Positions 41,740-50,320 of a DNA stretch of 64,000 nucleotides are shown here, piece after piece. Under the pieces are notes generated by a model, which was given only the letters and a program-made list of their open reading frames with translations, did no database searches and was not told the DNA's origin. The number at the start of each line of letters is the position of its first letter. Position 1 is the first letter of the stretch. This DNA is from Thermomonospora echinospora (lineage in GTDB: Bacteria; Actinomycetota; Actinomycetes; Streptosporangiales; Streptosporangiaceae), in NCBI RefSeq assembly GCF_900108175.1, contig NZ_FNVO01000012.1:184923-248922 (forward strand). Direction: 5' to 3'. The translations under genes were made by a program, and so were the position numbers.

Positions 41740-42007
41740 CGGTCTCCTCTCAGCGTCCCGACTGATCGGACGAACACCCTGGATGCGGCCTGAGTCTAGT
41801 CGCGCCGGGACAACTCGGTGGCCCCGGACGAGAGCACGGGGACCGCGAGAAATTCCGTAAGGCGTGTCATCCGCGCCGACGGACGGGACGTCTCCTGCAT
41901 GAAGGACATATGGTGCGAACTTGACGACCCGGTGCGGACGGTGGATCGTCGTGCCGATTTGTCGTGACGGCAGTGACCGGTGTCCTGGCTGTGATGGAAT
42001 ATTACGG

Positions 42008-43450
42008 ATGGAACGTTTGGCCACTTCAGAGCGTAGCGTCAAGCGAGTCGCCCCGGCGCCGGGCGACGACCGGCGCTGGCGCATGCTCGGCTGGGCGTCC
42101 ATCGCGCTGTCGGTGGTGATGGTGCTGACCAGCCTGACCGCCTACGGCTTCTACCGGAGCATCAACGGCAAGATCGACCGGGACAACGTCGACGACCAGC
42201 TCAACGCCGACCGCCCGGAGAAGCTCAACAACTCCCTCAACATCCTGCTGCTGGGCTCCGACAGCCGGGACGGGGCCAACAAGCAGTTCGGCGCCGACAA
42301 CGGCGGCGGGTCCGACACCACGATCCTGATGCACATCTCGCCCGGCGGGGACCGGGCCATCGGCATCAGCTTCCCCCGCGACTCGATGGTGCAGATCCCC
42401 GAGTGCAAGAAGAAGGACGGCACCCGGGTCCCCGCCCAGTTCGGCCAGCTCAACTGGGCCTACTCGTTCGCCGGGCCGGCCTGCACCTGGAACCTGATCG
42501 AGTCGATCACCGACATCCGCATCGACCACTACGCCGAGATCGACATGTCCGGGTTCATCGAGGTGGTGGACGCGCTCGGCGGGGTGGAGATCTGCGTGCC
42601 CAAGGCGATCAATGACCCCAAGGCCGACCTGGTGCTGCGGAAGGGCCGGCAGACCGTGATGGGCAAGCAGGCGGTCGGCTACGTGCGCACCCGCACCGGC
42701 GGGCTGGGCGACGGCTCGGACCTGTCACGGATCAAGCGCCAGCAGGCGTTCATGGGCTCGGTGGTCAACAAGGCCACCAGCGGCGGGCTGCTCAAGGACC
42801 CGGCCAAGACCTACTCGTTCCTGCAGGCGGTCGCCGGCGCGGTCAAGGTGGACGACCGGCTGACCCTCAGCGGGATGCAGAAGCTGGCCTCCAGCCTGCG
42901 CGGGATGAGCGCGGGCAAGGTCACCTTCGTCACCGTCCCGGTGATGGCCTACCCCGCGGACAAGAACCGGGTGCAGATCAACACCGCGCAGGCCAAGCCG
43001 CTGTTCGACGCCATCAGGGAGGACAACGAACTGCCCACCGAGCCGGCCGGGCCCAAGCCGCCGGCCCAGCAGGCCGGTCAGCAGCCGCCGGCCAAGCCGT
43101 CGGAGACCAAGGTCGCCGTCTACAACGGCACCACCATCTTCGGGCTGGGCCAGCGGACCGCCGACGGGCTGACCGAGAAGGGCTTCCAGGTCGCCAAGGT
43201 CGGCACCAGGCAGCAGGCCGCCTCGGCGCCCACCCAGATCCTGTACGGGCCCGGCGCCGAGCGGCAGGCGGCCGCGCTGTCCAAGGCGCTGGTCGGCGAC
43301 CCCGCTCCCAAGGAGTTCCGCTCCGGACGGGCGGGGCTGGTGTACCTGATCATCGGCAAGGACGGCGCCCGGCTGAAGGGCACCGGGACCCCGCTGCCCA
43401 AGATCGCCGGAGAGCGGCGCGCCGACCAGGACGTCTGCAACCAGACCTGA
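42008..43450 (+). CDS. LytR-CpsA-Psr (LCP) family glycopolymer ligase
   Basis: 480 residues: cytosolic start, one membrane helix (27–48), LCP catalytic domain (LNILLLGSDSRDG ... SDTTILMHISPGGDRAIGISFPRDSMVQIP ... GGVEICVPKAINDPKADLVL ... GKQAVGYVRTRTG) and a C-terminal LytR_C domain (TKVAVYNGTTIFGLGQRTADGL). The conserved Asp and Arg residues that hold pyrophosphate-lipid are present (GSDSRDG, FPRDS, YVRTR). LCP enzymes attach polymers such as arabinogalactan or teichoic acid to peptidoglycan. It opens the glycan island and would anchor its product. Confidence 0.93.
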   Translation: MERLATSERSVKRVAPAPGDDRRWRMLGWASIALSVVMVLTSLTAYGFYRSINGKIDRDNVDDQLNADRPEKLNNSLNILLLGSDSRDGANKQFGADNGGGSDTTILMHISPGGDRAIGISFPRDSMVQIPECKKKDGTRVPAQFGQLNWAYSFAGPACTWNLIESITDIRIDHYAEIDMSGFIEVVDALGGVEICVPKAINDPKADLVLRKGRQTVMGKQAVGYVRTRTGGLGDGSDLSRIKRQQAFMGSVVNKATSGGLLKDPAKTYSFLQAVAGAVKVDDRLTLSGMQKLASSLRGMSAGKVTFVTVPVMAYPADKNRVQINTAQAKPLFDAIREDNELPTEPAGPKPPAQQAGQQPPAKPSETKVAVYNGTTIFGLGQRTADGLTEKGFQVAKVGTRQQAASAPTQILYGPGAERQAAALSKALVGDPAPKEFRSGRAGLVYLIIGKDGARLKGTGTPLPKIAGERRADQDVCNQT

Positions 43451-43584
43451 CCCGGCCGCACGCCGGACCGGGCCGCATGTGACGGAAAGGTGAACAAGTC
43501 CCGACAACGACCGATCGCTGACCCGCATACCGGCCGGGCGGGTATCTTGGCCGCTCAGTACCGGTAAACCCCCCATATTGGCAC

Positions 43585-43609
43585 GTGCACCGATAGGGCA
43601 TCGGTGCAC
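43585..43609 (+). promoter_or_regulatory. Perfect 10-bp hairpin upstream of a glycosyltransferase
   Basis: GTGCACCGAT (43585–43594), loop AGGGC, ATCGGTGCAC (43600–43609). It ends 20 bases before the ATG at 43630; it may be an operator or a 5'-leader stem. Confidence 0.55.
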
Positions 43610-43629
43610 TCCGTCACAGAGATGGACTC

Positions 43630-44541
43630 ATGGCCCCCGAACCGTTCTCGCTGCTTCTGACCGTCTACGGCGGTGACCGGGAGGAGTACGTCCGGGCGGC
43701 GTTCCGCAGTGCCGTGCACGACCAGCAGCTGCCGCCGGACGAGGTGGTGCTGGTGCAGGACGGGCCGGTGCCGGCGGAGATCGGGGTCTGCCTGAAGGAG
43801 CTGGTGGCGACCAGCCCGGTGGAGGTCAAGTTCCTCCAGCTGGAGCACAACCGGGGGCTGGGCCCGGCGCTGGACGTGGGCCTGGAGGCCAGCAGCAACG
43901 ACATCGTGGCGCGCATGGACGCCGACGACATCGCCATGCCGCACCGGTTCCGGCTGCAGGTGCCGCTGGTGCGCGCGGGCGCCGACCTGGTCGGGGCGGG
44001 GCTGCTGGAGTTCGGCGCCGACGTCGACGACATCGTGGGCCGCCGGATCCCGCCCAGCGACCCCATGGACATCGCCCGCTACTCGCGGATCCACGACCCG
44101 TTCAACCATCCCACGGTGGTCTACCGGCGCAGCGCCGTGGTGGCCGCCGGAGGCTACGGCGACCTGCCGCTGATGGAGGACTACTGGCTGTTCGTGCGGA
44201 TGATCGCCAACGGGGCGCGGGTGGTGAACGTCGCCGAGCCGCTGGTCTACTACCGGGTCAGCGACGGGGCCTACGAGCGCCGGGGCGGCCGCGCGCTGCT
44301 GAACTCCGAGCTGCGGCTGCAGCGGGAGATGCTGCGGCACGGCTTCATCACCCGCACCCAGTATGTGCGGAACGTGGCGCTGCGCGGCGGCTACCGGCTC
44401 GTCCCGACCACGATCCGCCGGCCGTTCTACCGCCTGCTGGTGGCCCCCTACGGCGCCCGCCGCAACAGGTCCCGCGACCGCGTCGTCGCCACCCGGGAGA
44501 CCGCCCACCCCAACGCTCAGGCCGAGGCCCGCGAAGGCTGA
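43630..44541 (+). CDS. Family 2 glycosyltransferase
   Basis: 303 residues, GT-A fold: FSLLLTVYGGDREEYVRAAFRSAV, VLVQDGPV, HNRGLGPALDVGLEASSNDIVARMDADDIAMPHRF (the D-x-D motif is MDADD) and YGDLPLMEDYWLFVRMIANGARV. It resembles GT2 enzymes of surface-polysaccharide synthesis; donor and acceptor are unknown. ATG 43630 follows GAGATGGACTC. The 3' end is imperfectly duplicated just downstream. It stands alone between the LCP gene and a leftward esterase. Confidence 0.85.
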   Translation: MAPEPFSLLLTVYGGDREEYVRAAFRSAVHDQQLPPDEVVLVQDGPVPAEIGVCLKELVATSPVEVKFLQLEHNRGLGPALDVGLEASSNDIVARMDADDIAMPHRFRLQVPLVRAGADLVGAGLLEFGADVDDIVGRRIPPSDPMDIARYSRIHDPFNHPTVVYRRSAVVAAGGYGDLPLMEDYWLFVRMIANGARVVNVAEPLVYYRVSDGAYERRGGRALLNSELRLQREMLRHGFITRTQYVRNVALRGGYRLVPTTIRRPFYRLLVAPYGARRNRSRDRVVATRETAHPNAQAEAREG

Positions 44542-44617
44542 CCGCCGGCCCCGCGAACGAGCCGTCGCCGCCCGGGAGACGGCTCCCCTTCGCCGCCGGG
44601 CCGAGGCCCGCGCCTGA
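44473..44617 (+). repeat. Imperfect tandem duplication of the glycosyltransferase 3' end
   Basis: The last about 68 bases of the gene (from 44473) recur at 44552–44617 with the blocks CCCGGGAGAC and GGCCGAGGCCCGCG exact. The second copy in another frame would read RERAVAARETA...AEARA, echoing RDRVVATRETA...AEAREG. Confidence 0.65.
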
Positions 44618-44677
44618 GGGGAGCCGGCCGGCCCCACGGCCGGAGCGGTGCGGCCGCGGCCATGGAGCCGGCCGGGC

Positions 44678-45808
44678 TCACTTCACCTGGAGCTTGCTGC
44701 TCATCCAGCGCATCGTCTCGGGCCACAGCCGGCCGAACGTCTTGAGGTTGTGCCCGCCCTCCGCCAGGTAGGCGGTGTCGACCTGCAGGGGCGGCTTGGC
44801 CAGCGCGACGAACCGCTCGGCCTCGGGGAACTTCTTCTCGCCCTTGCGCGCCGAGGCGACCAGGATCGACACCGGCGGCGGCGGCCGGTTCTCCAGCCGC
44901 CAGATCAGGTCGTTCTCGTTGCGCAGGGCCTTGCTGCCCGCCCACAGGTCGCCCGTGGTGGCGTCCTTGAGAGCCTTGAAGTAGCCGGACACCGACCCGG
45001 CGGCGGTGAACTTGTCCGAGTGCCGCATCGCCAGCTTGGCCGCGCAGTAGCCGCCGCTGGACGGCCCCATCAGCCCCCACCCGTCCCGGGTCGGGGCGAC
45101 CCGGTAGGCGGCGCGCAGCGCGTCCGGCACGTCCTGCGCGAAGAACGTCTCGACCTGCGGGCCGCCGGGCACGTCGGTGCACTCGGTGTCGCGCGGCGGC
45201 ACCACGGTGGACTGCACGAAGGCGTAGATCATCGGCTGGGTCCGCCCGGCGCGCAGCTCCTCCAGCGCCAGCTTGGGCAGCTCCTGCCGGCCGACCAGGA
45301 CCTTGGGATCGCCCGGGTAGCCGGTGAGTACCACCACCACCGGGAAGTTGCGCTTGGCGTTGTCGGCCTTGAAGTAGTCCGGCGGCAGGTAGACGAACGC
45401 CTCCGAGCTCAGCCCGGTGCGCAGCCCCCGGATGGTGGTCTGCTCCAGCCGCCCGTCGCGGTCGGGCGTCTTGAGGCCCAGCTGCGAGCTGAGCTCCGGG
45501 GCGGACCGGCTGAGCAGCTCGGAGCGGGAGACCGGGGCGCTGCCCTGCTTGCCCTTACCGACCTCCACCTGTCCGGAGCCGCTGGCCAGCAGGTCGTCCC
45601 AGCTGGCGTAGAACAGGAAGTAGGCGTTGACCCCGGCCGACAACGCCAGCACGATCGCCAGCTGGCAGGCCACCAGCAGCCCCAGACGGGCGGCGTGCCC
45701 CCGCACACCGCGCCCGTTGATCCTGGGCATCAGCCAGACCGTGGCCACGATGGCCACGACGGCCAGTACCGTGAGCAGGCTGATGAAGGCCGTACTGGTG
45801 AGCTGCAC
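44678..45808 (-). CDS. Membrane-anchored antigen-85-like esterase
   Basis: 376 residues. GTG 45808 has GAGGGGA upstream. Two to three N-terminal membrane helices (ISLLTVLAVVAIVATVWLM; GLLVACQLAIVLALSAGVNAYFLFY) lead to an external alpha/beta-hydrolase domain of the esterase D/antigen 85 type. The nucleophile elbow is GPSSGGYCAA (Ser about 250) and the final His is in YLAEGGHNLKTFGRLWPETMRWMS. Antigen 85 enzymes transfer acyl chains to arabinogalactan or trehalose. Acyl substitution of the local polymer is plausible but unproven. Confidence 0.82.
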   Translation of the reverse strand: MQLTSTAFISLLTVLAVVAIVATVWLMPRINGRGVRGHAARLGLLVACQLAIVLALSAGVNAYFLFYASWDDLLASGSGQVEVGKGKQGSAPVSRSELLSRSAPELSSQLGLKTPDRDGRLEQTTIRGLRTGLSSEAFVYLPPDYFKADNAKRNFPVVVVLTGYPGDPKVLVGRQELPKLALEELRAGRTQPMIYAFVQSTVVPPRDTECTDVPGGPQVETFFAQDVPDALRAAYRVAPTRDGWGLMGPSSGGYCAAKLAMRHSDKFTAAGSVSGYFKALKDATTGDLWAGSKALRNENDLIWRLENRPPPPVSILVASARKGEKKFPEAERFVALAKPPLQVDTAYLAEGGHNLKTFGRLWPETMRWMSSKLQVK

Positions 45809-45991
45809 GTCTATGTCCCCTCGCGGGCCGCTGCGCCCGGCTGCGATCTTGGATCTCCTGATGGCCCAGAGACTATCCGCTACTCTTGCAGCGGTATTGC
45901 CGGAGTTGATCCGGTGACCGCCCCGGTGGAGTGAAATAGGGGGGCTTCCATCATCAGCGGAAGATGGCGCGCGTTCGGGGTCGCGTCGGCC

Positions 45992-47425
45992 TTGGCGGCG
46001 TTGCTGCTCTCCACGGCCTGGACGCTCAATCACGATGGTCACAGCGCGGTCGGCCAGGCGGGAACGAAGCCCGGCGCGGCTGCCGTGTCCCGGCCGAACA
46101 TCGTGGTGATCATGACCGACGACCAGGACGCCGCGTCGATGGCCGTGATGCCGAACGTCCGGCGCCTGCTGGTGGACCAGGGCACCTCCTATACGAACAG
46201 TTACGCCAGCTATTCGCTGTGCTGCCCCTCCCGGGCGACCTTCATGACGGGCCAGTACGCGCACAACCACAAGGTGCTCGACAACCAGTGGCCCGACGGC
46301 GGTTACCGGCGGTTGCCGAAGGAGACCCTGCCGCTCTGGCTGGGCCGCAGCGGTTACGCCACAGTGCACATCGGCAAGTTCCTCAACCAGTACGGCCACG
46401 ATCCGGAGGAGATTCCGCCCGGCTGGCAGGAGTGGTACGGACTGGTGGGCAACTTCGCCTACAAGATGTGGGGCTACCGGATCAACGAGAACGGCACGGT
46501 CCGCAGGTACGGCAAGCAGAAACGGGAGAATCCGAAGCTGTACCAGACCGATGTGCTCGCCAACAAGGCGGTCAATTACATCAAGCGGCGCGCCAAGAGC
46601 GACCGGCCGTTCTTTCTGTCGTTCGCCCCGCTGGCCCCGCACACCGAGCCGCCGTGGAAGGGCGACCCGGACGGCACCTGGCGGGGACCCCGCCCCGCGC
46701 CGCGCCACCGCGGCATGTTCGCCAAGCGCCCGCTGCCGCGCCCGCCGTCCTTCAACGAGACGGACGTCAAGGACAAGCCCCGCCATCTGCGCCCCGACCG
46801 GATGAGCGCGGCCCGGATCAAGCAGGTGACGGCCGACTACCGGATGCGGCTGGAGTCGCTCCAGGCCGTCGACGAGGCGGTGGCCCGGATCGTGCGGACG
46901 GTGGCCGAGGCGGGCGAGCTGGACCGCACGCTGTTCGTCTTCACCTCCGACAACGGCTACCTGCTCGGTCAGCACCGGTGGCCCTCCAACAAGACCCACC
47001 CCTATGAGGAGTCCATCCGGATTCCGCTGGTGTTGCGCGGCCCGGGGTTCGCCAAGGGACGCAAGGTGGCCACCCCGGTCGTCAACGTGGACCTGCCGGC
47101 GACGATCCTGTCGGTCACCGGGGCGCGGGCCCCGGTGCCCACCGACGGCCGTCCGCTCCAGGAGTTGGCCCGCTCGAACCGGGCCCGTGACGTCCTCATT
47201 GAGACGGGGCCGCGCAGTTCCGGCGCCCACTGGTATGCGGCGATCCGGACCGACCGCTACCTGTACGTCGAGCACTCCACCGGCGCCAGGGAGCTGTACG
47301 ACCTGGTCACCGACCCTTACCAGCTCAGCTCCAAGCACAACGACCCAAGGACTGCGCCGCTTCAGGTGACGCTCTCCCAGCGCCTGCGCAAGCTGCGGGT
47401 GTGCTCGGGGAGAGCCTGTCCATGA
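45992..47425 (+). CDS. Secreted sulfatase (formylglycine type)
   Basis: 477 residues from TTG 45992. Sulfatase landmarks: RPNIVVIMTDDQDAASM (metal-binding Asp pair), CCPSRATFMTGQY with Cys77 in C-x-P-S-R (converted to formylglycine), HIGKFLNQYG, and TSDNGYLLGQHRWPSNKTHPYEESIRIPLVL. The start is uncertain: the frame upstream to 45935 encodes RWRAFGVASALAALLLSTAW, a better signal peptide, but has no ATG/GTG/TTG, only ATC codons at 45950 and 45953 five and eight bases after AGGGGGG. It overlaps the GH43 gene by four bases (ATGA). Confidence 0.9.
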   Translation: MAALLLSTAWTLNHDGHSAVGQAGTKPGAAAVSRPNIVVIMTDDQDAASMAVMPNVRRLLVDQGTSYTNSYASYSLCCPSRATFMTGQYAHNHKVLDNQWPDGGYRRLPKETLPLWLGRSGYATVHIGKFLNQYGHDPEEIPPGWQEWYGLVGNFAYKMWGYRINENGTVRRYGKQKRENPKLYQTDVLANKAVNYIKRRAKSDRPFFLSFAPLAPHTEPPWKGDPDGTWRGPRPAPRHRGMFAKRPLPRPPSFNETDVKDKPRHLRPDRMSAARIKQVTADYRMRLESLQAVDEAVARIVRTVAEAGELDRTLFVFTSDNGYLLGQHRWPSNKTHPYEESIRIPLVLRGPGFAKGRKVATPVVNVDLPATILSVTGARAPVPTDGRPLQELARSNRARDVLIETGPRSSGAHWYAAIRTDRYLYVEHSTGARELYDLVTDPYQLSSKHNDPRTAPLQVTLSQRLRKLRVCSGRACP

Positions 47426-48909
47426 CGCCGGTGCGGCGGCGTGCCGTGGGCCGGAGCCCGGGGAGCGGCGCGCCCGCCGCGCTTTCGGGTGTGCTGGTCC
47501 TGCTGCTGGCCGGGACCGCGTGTTCGGCCGGCGGCACTCCGGTCAGCTCCGCCGAAGTCGTCCGGCCCACCCCCGCGTCCCCCGCGGCGACCGCGCCCCG
47601 GCCGGTCGCCACGGCGAGTGCCACTCCGACCCCCAGGCCGCCGGCCGTGCCGCGTCCGGTGGGCCCGGTCCTGCGGGGCAACTTCCCAGACCCGGACATC
47701 CTCCGGGACGGCGACACGTACTACGCGTACGCCACCAACGGCCGAGGCCACAACGTGCCGGTGGCCATGGCCGGGTCCGTTCACGGGCCGTGGATCCCGC
47801 AGAGCGCCGACTCCCTGCCCCGGCTGGGCGCGTGGGCGGAGCCGGGCTACACCTGGGCGCCGGAGGTGGTGCGGCGTCCGGACGGCGTGTTCGTGTTGTA
47901 CTACACGGCGGCGTCCCGCAGGACCGGCGACCAGTGCATCGGGGTGGCGACCGCGTCCACTCCGCGTGGCCCGTTCCAGCCGGTAGGGGACCGGCCGCTG
48001 GTGTGCTCCGCCCGGGGGGACGCGATCGACGCGGCCTTCTTCCGGGACACCGACGGCGAGCCCTACCTGCTGTACCGCGCCGACCAGGCGGGCCCCCGCC
48101 CGACCGCCATCTTCGTACGCCCGCTGGGCGACCGCTGGCTGGGCTTCAAGGGCGCCGCCACCCGAATCCTGACCTGGGACGACTCCGATCCGATCCTGGT
48201 GGAGGCCCCGGCCCTGGTCCGGCGCGGCGGCCATTACGTGCTGTTCTACTCGTCCGGGGTCTTCTACAGCGAGGAGTACCGGACGAGGTACGCGACCGCC
48301 ACCAGGCTCACCGGCCCCTACCGCAGGGCGCCGGGCACACTGCTGTCCACCGACGCCTACGACCGTGAGGTGATCGGGCCCGGCGGGGCCGACATCGTGC
48401 AGGACGAGGCCGGGGACCACATCGTCTTCCACGGCATCACCGCCTCCAGCGGAAACCAGCGGGTCACCCGGTCCATGTACGTGGCGGCGCTCGGCTGGGA
48501 CGGGCGGCGGCCGGTCGTGCGCGGCGTTCCGCAGCGGTACGAGGCCGAGCACGCCGACGCCGTCGCGGGCAAGAGCGTGCTGCGGCCGCGGGCCTCCGGT
48601 GACCGGGCGATCGACCTGTACCGGGGACCGGGCAGCAAACTGGAGATGAAGGTCTTCGCACCGGAGGCGGGCGTCTACACGGCGCGGCTGAAGTACCGGC
48701 TCAAGTGGCCCCGGCCGGTCCGCGCCGTGCTGGCCGTGCCGGACGCCCCGGGAACCGCCGGCCTGTCGGAGGTGACCCTCCCCTATGGTGGGAGCCCGGT
48801 GAGCTGGCCGGTCGCCAAGACGTACCTGACGCTCCGGCAGGGCTGGAACACGGTGTCGTTGCAGGGGCTGACGGCGGCCGTGGAGGTGGATCGCCTAGAG
48901 GTCCGGTGA
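47422..48909 (+). CDS. GH43-type glycoside hydrolase lipoprotein
   Basis: 495 residues. Signal peptide ending LLLAGTAC (possible lipobox, Cys34), a Pro/Ala/Thr linker, then a five-bladed propeller with GH43 residues: base Asp in NFPDPDILRDGDTYYAYAT, Asp in GDAIDAAFFRDTDGEPYLLY, acid Glu in ILVEAPALVRRGGHYVLFYS. A C-terminal beta sandwich of about 120 residues (YEAEHADAV ... LEMKVFAPEAGVYTARLKY ... WNTVSLQGLTAAVEVDRLEV) looks like a family 6/35 carbohydrate-binding module. GH43 enzymes cleave arabinofuranosyl, xylosyl or galactosyl links. It is coupled to the sulfatase, suggesting attack on a sulfated glycan. Confidence 0.88.
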   Translation: MTPVRRRAVGRSPGSGAPAALSGVLVLLLAGTACSAGGTPVSSAEVVRPTPASPAATAPRPVATASATPTPRPPAVPRPVGPVLRGNFPDPDILRDGDTYYAYATNGRGHNVPVAMAGSVHGPWIPQSADSLPRLGAWAEPGYTWAPEVVRRPDGVFVLYYTAASRRTGDQCIGVATASTPRGPFQPVGDRPLVCSARGDAIDAAFFRDTDGEPYLLYRADQAGPRPTAIFVRPLGDRWLGFKGAATRILTWDDSDPILVEAPALVRRGGHYVLFYSSGVFYSEEYRTRYATATRLTGPYRRAPGTLLSTDAYDREVIGPGGADIVQDEAGDHIVFHGITASSGNQRVTRSMYVAALGWDGRRPVVRGVPQRYEAEHADAVAGKSVLRPRASGDRAIDLYRGPGSKLEMKVFAPEAGVYTARLKYRLKWPRPVRAVLAVPDAPGTAGLSEVTLPYGGSPVSWPVAKTYLTLRQGWNTVSLQGLTAAVEVDRLEVR

Positions 48910-49015
48910 CCGGCCGACGGCCGGTCTCGTGGAGATGTCAATGCGGCGAACGCGGTCTGCCGGTCCGCCGCACCCCGTAGACTGCCAGCACATTTGATCT
49001 TGTGGAGGGCGTCCG

Positions 49016-50320
49016 ATGAGCAAGCCGGCACCCGGCGCCGCCCGCGTCAGGCCACACGACCGACGGCAGATCGTGTACCTGCATCTGGGCACCCCGAAGA
49101 GCGGTACGACGTACCTGCAGAACGTGATGTGGCGCAACCGCGACCGGCTGCGCGAACACGGGGTGCTCTATCCGGGGGACGCCGCCCCGGCCCACTACTG
49201 GGCGACGCTGGACCTGCAGGAGGCGGCCTACCGGGGCCACGTCTACCCCGAGGTGCCGGGAGCCTGGGACCGGCTGGTCGAGGAGGTGCGGGAGTGGGGC
49301 GGCACCGCGGTCATCTCCCATGAGCTGCTCACCCGCGCCACCCCCGAGCAGGCCAAGCGGGCGCTGGCCACGCTGGACTTCGCCGAGGTCCACCTGGTCC
49401 TGACGGTGCGGGACCTGGTCCGGCAGATCCCGGCGGCCTGGCAGGAGACCGTCAAGAACAAGTTCCGGGTGGGGTTCGGCAGGTTCCTCAAGGAGCTACA
49501 GGCCCCCGAGGACGAGCGGGGCCGGCACGGCCAGGCGTTCTGGCTGATGCAGGACCTGGTGGACATCCTGCGGCGGTGGGCCGGCACGGTGCCCGACGAG
49601 CACGTCCACATCATCACGATCCCCTCCGGGGGCCCCGGTGACCTGCTGTGGCGGCGGTTCGCCGGGCTGGTCGGCGTCGACCACGAGCAGATCACGCCAC
49701 CGGAGGTGGAGGCCAACACCTCGCTGGGCGCGGTGGAGACGGCGCTGCTGCGCTCCCTCAACCGGCGGGTGAAGGACGACCTGGAGTGGGCCGACTATGA
49801 GCGGGTCGTCAAGCACGACCTGGTGCCCCAGGTGCTCGGCGGCCGTCCCGAGCCGCGCCGGATCGCGTTGAGCGGCGCCGACCTGGAGTGGGCGGTCGGC
49901 CGGGCCGGGGAGATGCTGGCCGAGATCGGCGGGCGCTCCTACGACGTCATCGGCGGGCTGGACGAGGTGACCCCGGCCCCGGCGCGGCCGGCCGGGCAGG
50001 ACGTCCGGCACCCGGACGACGTCACCACCGAGGAGTTGCTGGAGGCGGCGCTCGACGCGACCAGGGGCCTGGTGCTCAAGGCGGCCGAACGGGAACGGCA
50101 GGTCGAGGACCTGCGCCGCCGGACCCACGAGGCCGAGCATGAGGCCGAGCGGGCGCGGCAGGAGGCCGCCGCCGCGCACGAGGCGATGCGGGTCGCCTAC
50201 GAGCGTCCGGTGCTGCGCCACCTGGCCCACCGGATCGGGCAGCGCAAGCCCGTGGTCATGCGGCTGATGGAGACGGCGGTCCGGGTGCGCCGGCGGCTCG
50301 GCCGGGGAGTGCGGCGATGA
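49016..50320 (+). CDS. Sulfotransferase-like protein (first)
   Basis: 434 residues. The PAPS 5'-phosphosulfate loop is LGTPKSGTTYLQ (24–35). A 3'-phosphate region follows (HLVLTVRDLVRQIPAAWQE, R-D-x3-Q). The C-terminal 110 residues form a charged coiled coil (AAERERQVEDLRRRTHEAEHEAERARQE) and end in a basic tail. The fold and R-D region suggest cytosolic sulfation of a glycan or lipid using PAPS. ATG 49016 heads a two-gene unit with the GlfT1-like gene (ATGA overlap). A paralogue lies at 52866. Confidence 0.82.
   Translation: MSKPAPGAARVRPHDRRQIVYLHLGTPKSGTTYLQNVMWRNRDRLREHGVLYPGDAAPAHYWATLDLQEAAYRGHVYPEVPGAWDRLVEEVREWGGTAVISHELLTRATPEQAKRALATLDFAEVHLVLTVRDLVRQIPAAWQETVKNKFRVGFGRFLKELQAPEDERGRHGQAFWLMQDLVDILRRWAGTVPDEHVHIITIPSGGPGDLLWRRFAGLVGVDHEQITPPEVEANTSLGAVETALLRSLNRRVKDDLEWADYERVVKHDLVPQVLGGRPEPRRIALSGADLEWAVGRAGEMLAEIGGRSYDVIGGLDEVTPAPARPAGQDVRHPDDVTTEELLEAALDATRGLVLKAAERERQVEDLRRRTHEAEHEAERARQEAAAAHEAMRVAYERPVLRHLAHRIGQRKPVVMRLMETAVRVRRRLGRGVRR

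Noticed and set aside
43451..43520. Single GTTCACC-type unit on the - strand near 43490
   Set aside because: Only one unit is present without an 11-base neighbour, so it is not called a PHO box.
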